In this document: piece by piece, positions 1 through 11,000 of the stretch
How positions within the stretch are numbered: position 1 is the stretch's first letter
Layout: each line of letters opens with the position of its first letter
Source of the DNA: Colius striatus
Taxonomy: Eukaryota; Chordata; Aves; Coliiformes; Coliidae
NCBI RefSeq assembly: GCF_028858725.1
Contig: NC_084771.1
Location: forward strand, 9,390,915-9,454,914
Reading direction: 5' to 3'
DNA: 64,000 nucleotides
Notes under the pieces: generated by a model
The model's database searches: none
What the model saw: the letters and a program-made list of their open reading frames with translations, nothing else
Told to the model about the DNA's origin: nothing
Made by a program: the position numbers and the translations under genes

Positions 1-2048
1 AGACATGGACATAGTGTCCATTCCCTCATCTGTTCCTGAAGATATTTTTGAGACTCTAGAATCTGCTATGGAGATTCAGGTTACATCAGATGAGCAAGAC
101 AGTGGAAATACAGGAACAGATCATGAGACTGTAAATTCAAATACAAAATTGAACACTGCTATGAAAGATAACAAAGGTGGTACTAAGTTAAAATCGTCGG
201 CTAAAGGAACAAAAGAATTGATTGTAAAATTGACTCCTGTTTCCCTTTCAGAGTCTACAGTTAAAGCTGAAGATCAAGACAGCAATCTAGAAAAAGGAAG
301 TAAGGATGTTGATGTAATACGAAAAGCAGAAAACTGTGATGCTGGAAAACAAAATCATAATACTGGCAGCGAAGCTTCTACGGAGAATGAAACTGTGTCA
401 CCTGTAGAGGAAGCTGATCTCAGGAGATCTCCACGTGTGAAGACCACCCCTCTGAGGCGCCAGACGGACATCAGTCCTTTAACGTCAAATTCAGAAGAAG
501 ACAGCAATGACACATGTAATGAGAAACGTAAGAGAAAATCATCAAAACAACCAGAGAGGAAAACTGATAAAAGAAATTCTTCTGACAGTACTGTTGATGG
601 TCCTAGACCTAATAAACTTTCTAAATCTAAAAAGCCATGTGTGTTAGATCATAGCTCAGATTCCGATGAGATGCCTGCCGTTCTTAAAGAAGTAGCTATG
701 ATGAGTCACAGTTCATCAGATGTTGATAGCAATAGTGAAGCACCAACGAATGATCAGAAGGCCTCAGGTCTTCTGAAGAGTCAACCAGAAAAGGATGAAA
801 ATGGAAAACGAAAACGAAAAAGTTCCAGCTCTGGTTCAGATTTAGATGCGAAAAGAGGCAAATCAGCAAAAAATTCTGCTGCTGCTAAAAAGAAAAGACA
901 AAACTATTCAGATTCTTCAAACTATGACTCCGAGTTGGAAAAAGAAATAAAAATTTTCAGTAAAATTGAGTCTGCAAAAAAAGCCAAGAAAAAATATGTC
1001 CCAAAAGAAGACAGCTATGATTCCTCTGAGGAAGAGCAGAGGAAAAAAGTGAGTATTAAGAGAAAAGTAAATCTGAAGAAACAGAAAGCTAAATCTTCTG
1101 AAGATGATGATGCTGAAAAGTCTTCCCCAGAGAAGGAGATAAGTCAGTCTTCTAAAGAGAAAAAAATTGATAAGGGGTCAGCTGCTAAGGAAAGGATAAA
1201 CAGAGACTTAAAAGGAAAAACTGCAAAGGGAAAGCATGATGAGTCTTCTGATGTTGAGAAATCTTCACTGGAGAAAGAGGAGAGTCCTAAAGCAGTAAAG
1301 CGAACTGACCTTAAGAGCAAAGACTTGAGAAAGAAAAAGAACCAGGAAGATTCTTCTTCAGAGAGTACTGAGAAATCCGTAAAGAAGGAGCGTGGTTTGG
1401 ATTCATCAAAAGACAGATTCAAGAATAAAAAAGGGCCAGAAGGCAAAGCTAAGAAATCTGAGAACTTGAAAAAGAAAAGTTTCAAGAAAGAACAAGATGA
1501 TTCCTCTTCGGATGTTGAGAAGTCGTCTGCAGAGAAAGGAAGTGGCAATTCTTCCGAAAATGACAAAACTAAAACTGAACCCGCGTCTAAAGAGAATAGA
1601 AGGAGGAGTTTAAGAGAGAGAGTATCTAAAAGAGCAGAGGTTGATTTATCCTCTGATGCTGAGAAATCTCACCTGAAAGAGGAGAGTTCTTCTGAAGATG
1701 GTGTGCAAAGGAAAAAACAAACTGAAATGAAAGAAAAGAAAAAGCTAAGTCACAAAAAGAAGCTTTCCCAGAAAGAAAAGAGTGACTCATTGTCCTCTTC
1801 GGATGAAGAATCTTATGAGGACAGTAAGAAAAAGATGAAAAGAGGAGCAATGAAAGAAAGTAAAAAGACTAACTTAAAAAAGAATGTGTCAAAAAAGAAG
1901 GTGATTGTCACTTCCTCTTCCTCATCTGATAAGGAAGAAAATGATGAACAGAATTCAACAGGTGATGGAAGCAGTGATGAGCAGAAAATTATGCCGGTGA
2001 CTGAAAACTTGGTGCTGTCTGCTGGTACAGGATTTTGTCAGTCATCAG
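1..2048 (+). CDS. ATRX: ATRX exon 9 (3' part)
   Basis: This is the giant central exon, cut by the window start; base 1 is the third base of a codon and the frame runs on from base 2. It encodes about 682 residues of charged, low-complexity chain. At 218-232 it reads LIVKL, the variant HP1-chromoshadow-binding motif known in human ATRX. Conserved islands include [26 protein letters not shown] and VTENLVLS. Between about 1094 and 1700 lies a degenerate Ser-Ser-Asp/Glu-x-Glu-Lys-Ser repeat (see findings). The exon ends in TCATCAG with a GTGTGC donor at 2049, leaving phase 1. Reading on through the donor would add only ten codons before a stop at 2081-2083. Confidence 0.97.
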
Positions 2049-5000
2049 GTGTGCAAAAGATGTTTGTCTACGTGTGTTATTAATAGGCTAATAGAAGAAG
2101 TGTGTAAGATTTTGGTAACATTGAATGATCTACAGGTGAAAATATTCCTAGGTAGGTTTACTTGTATACATTTGCAGCCAGTTAGGTGTTCTGGTACTGA
2201 TTTGGAAGCACCCATTTCAATTTGTGCAGCTTGTCACTTGTGTGAAAAAGGACATCACTGTACGTGCTGAGACTTGAGAAGCTACAGTCTGTAATTCCAG
2301 CAGGTATTTCCTCGCTGCACAGCCTTCAAAAGCTTGTTACTCTCTCTGGTTGCCTGGGTACTGTTTAGAACGAAGTGATTTCAAGCAATAGGTATATAGT
2401 GAACTCAAATGTGTCAGCTCATAGTTAGGCACTAGACTTGACTCTGAAGACTTGCAGCACTGTTGTACACATCTTAAAAACCAAGTAGGTGATGATTGTC
2501 CCTCATGAGACCCCTGTAGCCTTCTGTCAGCTAACAGAAATCACTTACTGTTTTCATAGGAGGTTTAATAGTAGTAATTCTTTTTCTTGCCAAGATAGAG
2601 CTACTTTATCAGTGTTTTACAGTTTCTTTAGGAAAAGAGAACTTCAAAACTGCTACATTTGAACACTTGGTTTTCAAGAACTTCAATAGGAAGGGTAGTT
2701 CTCACATCATATGGACAGTAAACATGTTTTTAATAAATGAATTTTAAGCTAGAAAAAAAATCTGTTTGCTGCTGGAATTGTTGTTACAGGTAAATTATTT
2801 TCTGTTTGTTTCCTTCTCATGTTTCATAGAACTTTCTGTACCTGACTTTATTGTCACTGTTTGCTCAGATATAGTATTTGGTGAAGCTGCAACTAAGCAA
2901 AAAATGCATAAACCAGTGGTATGTTTATGAAGATAATAGAAGAGACAGAGTTGTATTTTGTAGGCAGACACTAAATGCCAAATGAGATAATTATTGTTTG
3001 TAGTTTCTTAAGAAAAACCCACCATACCAAAAAAAGCACCCACCTCCCCAAACAAGTAGAGCACCCAGATTTAGAATTAAACGTGTGTTTCTCTTTTTCT
3101 GCCAATTTAATGCTGACTCACTTCTTCCTTAAGGTTTCCTATAGTTTAGTTTCTTGAGGATTGTTAATCTTTGCAGATGTGGAGGTTACTTTTCGTGGGT
3201 GTTAATGCTTTGGATTTAGAGTCTTGTCAGAAAGCAAAGTTTGGTTAATGGTGTTTTGCATCACTGTAAAGTAACAGTTGGAAAATCAGTTTCTTCTGTG
3301 TGTTATACTACCCTGTAATGCTTATTTTTCAAGGTCCTCTGATGAAGCAAGTTTGATTGTGTGTCTGTGTGTGTAACAGTGGGATATTTAGGGCTTTTCC
3401 TTGGTGGCTACCAAAGGAATGTTTTCCATTTTCCCCAGGGATGCTGCTGCTGGGTGAGATTGCAAATGATGGATGTTTTGCCTATTAGTGTCTCTTATCT
3501 GTCTCTTCCATCCAATAATTCTTTCTAATCCTTGTCCTTGGAAATACTCAAAACTTGACTGGCCAAGGCCGTGAGAAAACTGACGTGACTTTGGAGTTAG
3601 CTCTGCTTTGAGGTTGGAGTTGAAGTAGAATATGCCCAGAGGTCTCTCCTAACCTTAGCCAGAATCTGCCTTTGTGATATTATTTTAAGAGGAGGCAAGC
3701 TTGCACTTTCTCTTCAGTTTGCTTATGACTTAATAGATGTGTAAATAAAGGAGTCTTTGTCTGAACAAGGTACATAGGTTTATTGTTGAGTAAGATTTAG
3801 AATCTGATTTAACCAACAGGGTGCTTCTATTTATCTAAACCCAAGAGTGAGGGACTTTCTGTCACCCCTCTTAGACATTCTTGTCAGGCATCTGGCTGGT
3901 GGTAATTCCAGGACAAGTGTATGTTAAAAGAACTTGGAGCAGACTTCTTGCAGCCTAATTTTAGTCCACAGGTAGAAAATAAACAGTAGGACGTATGAAT
4001 GGGAGACCTTGGTTCATGAGGATTTTGAAGTCTCTTTTCATAAGATTAATTTTACTAACTAGCAGATCTGAATTAATCATATGTCAGTCAGAAGAATGAG
4101 AAAAGAAAAGGAAAAATACCTGGGGGTATGCTAGAAATAATCTAATTTCCTCTCAGTTCAGCCAGGAGAGTGCAGAGGAGCTTAAAGGCAGGGGTCATAT
4201 TGTTTCTCCATTACATGGCCCATGCAGTTGGTTTAGATGTGCTTTCCTTATGAGACAGTATCTAGTTTGGCTGAGTTTCGATGTTTGCAGTAGGGATAGC
4301 ATGTGCAGTTTTCAAAACTTAAGTCTTCACACATACATAGCAAATGTACATGCATTGTATTTGATACTCTGAAAGGAAAAATGAGTGAGCATTGTTGTTC
4401 TTGAGTACTTTCAAGGGCAACAGGGTAGCTCTTAAGTTTGGTGAGAGATTCTTTAATAAATGTATTTGGGCCTTCTTTTCAATATACATAAACTCAGTAG
4501 TAGAGCTTCTGAAATGGAGCTAGTAATAGTAACTTCATAGGAACCTTAATTTCTGAATCCTAGGTGGAGTATTCAGTGTGTTACGTTTTGGTGTAAAAAA
4601 CCAAATCTCACAGTATGGAAGAAAAGAGTTGCGAGTTGTGTGTAGTAGTGAGCATAATGTGGATAAAAGTGCTGCTCAAAAACTGCATTCTTTTAGTAAT
4701 AAAAATACTTTATGTGTAGAAAAGTGGTGTTTCTACTGAACTGATTTTGTATGGGGATTCCTGATGGAGACAATAGTTCATGTGCTGTGTTATTGGTGAT
4801 TTTACACGCATGAAGTGTTCATGTTTTCTGGTTTTTCATTTCCCCTTCCTCCCCCAGGAGATGAGGGAGAGACTAAATCAAGGGCTGTTCCAATGGAGGA
4901 GGAGGAGGAAGATGATGATGATGACGATCCTGAGAATAGGTATGATACCATCCGTAAGGACTTAAAAAAGATTATAACACACCCTAGGCGTGGGCGCAAA

Positions 5001-8000
5001 GCGGCGCAACGGAAGAGCAAGCAGGCTGTAAAAACCACGACTGCCTGCCTTGTAAAGACTCGATCACGGGCTTCCCGCAAGTTTGAACAAGGGGCCAGAA
5101 AACAGAGGCCAAAATCCAGAAATGCAAAGAAAGTTGTTAGAAGTGTTAGTTAACACACCTTGCATAGGGTGTGTTATAAACGCACTGCAGCACTGTCCAT
5201 TTTATGTTCCCGTTGAAAGTGTGAGGTTTGTATTTCGTTCAGGCAGGGAAAATCTTACTTCTGGTAAATGTGAATTTCAGCCAGTTCTATAAGAGAAGGT
5301 AGAAATTTCCATCTGTGCAATATGCAGTGCTAAAATATTTTCAGATTGCTCTCGGTTATTATTGTTACATAATTTGCTTTTTTTTTTAAATTGAAACATC
5401 ATTTCTCAATAAAGAGAAAACACTAATGTGGAGATCACAGTATTAGGTATTTTCAGCTATTAATGAAACTGAGTTTTAATCCACTAAAGAATACCTGAAG
5501 TGACTAATGTGATAGTTAAAGGCCCTGATTCTACAAGCACTGTGCATAGGCTCGACTGGTATCAAGGAGACTAATCGTGCATATGAACTTTATGTCTTTG
5601 CATAGATATTTTCAGAATTGTGGCTTATATGTGTATTACTTCAGTTTCAAGTTCAATAAAAATGAATTTGTGTAAGATACAGCTAGTTAAGACATGCCAT
5701 ATTTCTCCAGTACCATTGCAGAGATCAAAATTAGTCTGGCTAGACAATGTAAAGGCTTCGTTTCCTAATGAGTGAATGCACAACATGAAGTATTGCTCAG
5801 TTATGAGCCAGTTTCTTTTTGGAAGTTACTGTAGTTAGACTAAAGAGTTGTTCAACAAAATTTTTATACAGTATTTCAGAAAATAATGTTTCTTTTTTTG
5901 CCATATAGCATGTATGGGACCAGCTTCATAGCTTTGCACAGTTGCTGATGGAGTCTCTTTCTGCTTCTGAGCCTTAATAGTTTAGGATATGGTATTTTTG
6001 TTTCACAGAATTGTATGTTTTGATGTGTGGCTGAAGTAAATTTTTAAAACACTGTTTTATATCCTTTACGGACCTCAGTTTGGCATCAAAATGTTGCTGC
6101 TGATGTGGTTCTTGCTTATTTTCAGTCATCAGCTTTTAAAGAAAGATGCTCTTTAGGGACTTGACAGCATAGGGTCATAAGCAGAACGTGTCAATGTTGG
6201 TAATACAAGGGTTTTTAAGATGATACTTTAAATTCAGTCCTGGTTTGATTATTTTTTTTCCTGCATTTTTTTTGAATTATTATTTGCTTCTTGAGTGTTC
6301 CTGGTGGTCCTGCTCGGGCAGGGGATTGGACTGAATGATCTTTCAAGGTCCCTTCCAACCCTTAAGATTCTGTGATTCAGCCTGTAGCATACAAATGTTA
6401 CTGGCAGATCTCGATGATTAGTTTAAGAGCTACATTGGGACAGAAGTTAACCCTGTTGATAACAAATCGCTGATATGGCTTTGGGGATTTAAAAATCACT
6501 TTCTGTACTTTGTTTTTAAGCTGAATCTTTGTTCAAGTCCTTATTTAGGGAATATTTTGAATATATATGAGATGGGGAGATATTTTGTCAATAAACAGTT
6601 TTGTCAATCTTCGGACATGTTAACTGGTAACTGCAGTCTAATTTTACATTCATCATGCATTGTACTTGGCAGCAAAATCAGGTATATAAAATGTTAAAAA
6701 GATGGAACAAATTTCAAGAAGTGAAAAGCTTGTTCTTCTGTTTACTCAACACAAAATGTTTCAGTAGTTTACGTACGATTCAGATAAGTTGCCTATTTTC
6801 TTCCAGGCCAAAGAGGGTACGTAGTACCTACTGGGTATTTATTTGTAGTGTGGGAACTCCCATGTTTGCAAGTCTCTAGTTTAGATGTTCTGTTGTTTGC
6901 AAACCTTTGGATGTGCATGACATGAATATTAATAGTCTTGAACTCATCTTTGCCAAAATGCAATATCCAAGCGGGTCATACTATGACATACAGTGCTGTA
7001 TGCTTTCACCTTATGTTGTGTAATTATCTATTATTGGTCCTTCTGATCTTTTAAATGGTACTGTTCAATATGTTTGCAGTAGTTTTGTTTATTAAGAAGT
7101 TAATAGTGTATTCAATGCAGAATGCCTTTAAGTATTTGATGGTTGCAATAAATTTTTGTAAAACGTTTTTCTTGTCCAAGCATTTAATTTAATAAAACTC
7201 TGACAGCTTGAAAATCCAACTCATTCAACAAAGTACAGGGTTTAGAACAAGATGTTTGGCAATTTTCACTTTTTTTTAAAAAACATATATGACATTCCAT
7301 CCAAATATTCATCCCTTAGAGTATGTTTTAAATGGTTCTAAATTCTTTAGTAATATATCAAAGGCCTATTTAATTCAGTAGAGCTCTAACTGAAAGTGGC
7401 TGCTTTTATTAGCCACGTAAAAATGTTCTCGGCCTCACCCCCCAAAGGCTTGTTTTGGCCAACCTTATTTCTACATATAACTAGTAAGTATTTATGAACA
7501 CTACATGTGAGTTGATATAACCTAATTAGATAACCTAAATATGTCCCAGTAATTAAGTATTATTTAAAATTATGACTTTCAAGAAGAAAAATCCTTTTTC
7601 CAGCAGTAACGTTGTCTCACCAAGCTTTTTGACAATCTGTAAATAAATCCATCATATTGACACTCAAAAATTCATGAACAAGAGTGATGGGAATTACCAT
7701 GTGGATTTAACTCCACGTCAGGAGAGGCTGCACCTACTATTCCATTTTTGCTGAAAGGATAGTTTCAAGTCATCCTGTCCTGTGACTAAGCAACTGCATA
7801 ACTTCCATTTGCCTATCTGGCTATAAAAATGTTTTCTTTTAGCATAAGTTAAAAAATTCATAGTAACAAATTTGTTATTTAGAAATGTATATTGTTGGTG
7901 TAACTCTTACAAAGGTGAAATACATTTAAATCCTGATTTGTATAAAATGATACATATATACTGTTGTTTTATTCTGGAACTGGTTTTGTATGTCCTAGTT

Positions 8001-11000
8001 GAGATTACAGTCCCATTCTATAAGGCACTGTGTAAATAACATATTGGAAAAATATCCTTTATCCAAATGTCACAGGATGGTTAGATAAGATGGAGTGGGG
8101 CTGGGCAACATGACATGCTCAGGGTCACAGCTGATCAGTGGCAGAAATGAAGGAAATGCAGGTGTTTTTCTTTTAAATTAGTTTGGGGTTGTTTTTTGCT
8201 ACCTGGAGTCCTGTGCTGGAGGTTGTACAGCTCTGCTTCTAACTAAATTTATTTGTAGTGTTCAACTGTTACATCTGGTTGGCCAAGACTGTCTCTTACG
8301 TCTTTGACTCGAGTTAATATCATGGTGTCTTTTGGTTTTCATGCATTTCTCTGGAAGCATGTGAGTGGGGGAGTTTTTGCACTGTCATAACTTGTTTTTT
8401 TCTTGGTACTTGCAGTTTGATGTTAATACAGGTATTAAAATATTAAAGTTAGCATGTGAAGTTTCTTAGCTTAGGAACCTGGTCACTTAAAGAGGTTTAT
8501 ATGGTAAAACAGAAATGTGATCTATTATCTTGAGCCACATGAAATTTAAAACCAGTTTGGAGAGTCTAATAATTCATTGTAATTCATGTAAGCCTATTGT
8601 TACTTCAGTCATCTGTCAGATGCATTTACAAGACTTGATATGTTTGGTTCTACTATTGCTCACACTTTTAATTACTGTTAGATTTACCCTATTTAAAAAT
8701 AGGAGTGTTTAAAATTCTCAAGACCTCAATGTTTTGCATTTTTAGTCTAACATCATTCCAGTAGAATACATAGAAGAGAATGCAGCTCTTTTCACTAAGC
8801 AGTTACATCTCAGTTTGCTTCAAAATGGTTCAGTCTTTATCCTAGCTAAAAATGGTTTCATTTTCTATAGGAGAACAGAATATAAAAGCAAAACCTTCTT
8901 AATATTATTATAAATAATGAATTAAAAAGTAGTAAATGTAACCAGTCTGGTTGGTGGTTATGGTGATGATTAGTAGGAAGATAACAGCATCACCTGTTTA
9001 TCAATAGTAGATTTTGTGCTTGGTATTTTTAGGTGGATGTTAGATTTGCTTTTTTCCTTCCCCTTAAAAAAAAAAAATCATAAAGCAAGTAAAAATGTGT
9101 GTCTTTTGCTAAGAACCAAAGTCAACCTTTGTTTAAAATACAGAAAGACATTTTTAAAGGTGACTTGTATGAAAGGTAAGTGTTGTTATCCACATACAAG
9201 TTATGTTAACTTTGCTGATGCCATTGAGGGCAACTGAAATAAGTCACAGGCAGTATTACTAGGCAGTACCTTCAGGATTGAATTGTAAAATTCTGCATTT
9301 CTTTTTAGCGTTTCTACTTTTTTTTCCTCTTCCAAAGCAAAACATTGGTGAAGATACTGATATTTTTTTCAAACAAGTAGCCAAACTGCTGTTACCTGCA
9401 TTTCCCGGAGTAGCATTCAAGAGACATAATTTAAAAGCATTTAAAGAGAAGCCAACCTGTGATATTCCAAGCAGTTTCATTTGGAAGAAGAAGTTCTGAC
9501 CATTAAGAGATGGAAGAAGTATAATCTTAATTTCTTATATAAGGAGCTATTTATTCTTGTTGCTATTGTATGTGATGTGGTGAGTTTAAAAAAAATCCAA
9601 ACACCAACTAACCAACCAAAAAATTAAGCTCCTTTTCCAAATCCTCTGGAAGGACCTAGTGCAAAAAAACATTTGGAAGAGGATGTTACTTATCTATGGA
9701 CTTTTAGTAAGTTTTCCTTGAGTTCACACTGTGATCTATTGATATTTGTGCAATTAAAGCTTACCAAGAGTACTGTATTTCAAAGATTTTACCAGCTATT
9801 GCTTTGCAAGCTATTTATCAAAAGAGAGGGCATGTTTCTGGGACTCATTGAGCACTCTTAAGTGTTTATTAAACCATTTTACTTCCATCTTTTAATAATA
9901 GATGTTAGCATTAGAATCCTTTTGAAAAATATACAACCACTCAAAAAACAGAAAATGCTATGGGAAGTGTTAGGAAATATGCCTTGGGAAAACTACCTTT
10001 AAAAAGTGTCTTTGTTTTAGGGACACCTTACATGCTTAAAAAGGAAATACAAACTCTTTAAAACCTAGTTCATAGTGCTTCATAAAAGCAACAAGTTAGT
10101 TTTCTGATGTAGAAGAAGCTGTACTTAAGAGATCATAATTCCTTTGTCATTTCTGAGTGAAGCCTGTGTTCTGGTTCAGTTTCATGGTTTTTGAACAGTT
10201 GTTTTGACTGGTATAAAAGCATTCCCATTCTGAACTATGTACATAGAGTATACATTAATCCTCCTGAGAGGCAAGACAGACCAGATTTGACCTAGAAAAA
10301 AATCATATACAATTTATGACCACAAAATGAAAACTCTGCAGTATTTCAGATATTTATATGATGAAGGCCTAGTTTCATTCTTTCAGGTTTTCTTTTCCCC
10401 TGGAAGTACAAGTTCTCAGATAAGTCCAATATTTTCCTATGCTTTTGACATGTCATTTTATATTCTTCCTTGGATAGATTCATGTAAGATTTTTGTTGCA
10501 AGAACATGTAAAGAAATCGTTTTTCCATAATGACTTCATGTACATTAGCTACAAATAGTCTTGTGCTGAAAGTAAGCTATGAGAAGCTGAGTGAAGAGTT
10601 TGTGTAACAGGAAATACGATTGTAATCTTTCTTTGAAGTCTAGGATCCATAATGTTTGCTAAGACTTTTGTCTATGTATATATACACATTCTCTTTTTTC
10701 TTTTGCTAGAGTTGCTATAAGGCAAGTGCTTGTAGTTCATGTGAGAGATTCAGTGTGGGTTCTTGTGCCTGAGGTACTTAACATCAGTTCATCGTGTGAC
10801 ACAAGTTACTACAGTTGCTACAGCGTCTCTTTTGCAGGAGGATGGGCCCAAGCAATTAGTATGGCAGCACAGTTGAAGGGAAGCTGTGCAGATAGAGGCT
10901 AATAAGTTGTGAGGTTTTTTTAAGCCTATGAGTTAATACATCTATCAATAGTCTCCTTGTTTAAAATATGTTTTCAGTGATGCACTGTTTCAAAACTGTT

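Noticed and set aside
1144..1566. 140-codon antisense open frame inside ATRX exon 9
   Set aside because: It is the reverse complement of Ser/Lys/Glu-rich codons, giving a Ser/Phe-rich shadow without any motif.
2049..2083. Read-through of the exon 9 donor as another truncated ATRX
   Set aside because: It would add only ten codons of ordinary composition before a stop, and no poly(A) signal lies within the next 500 bases or so.
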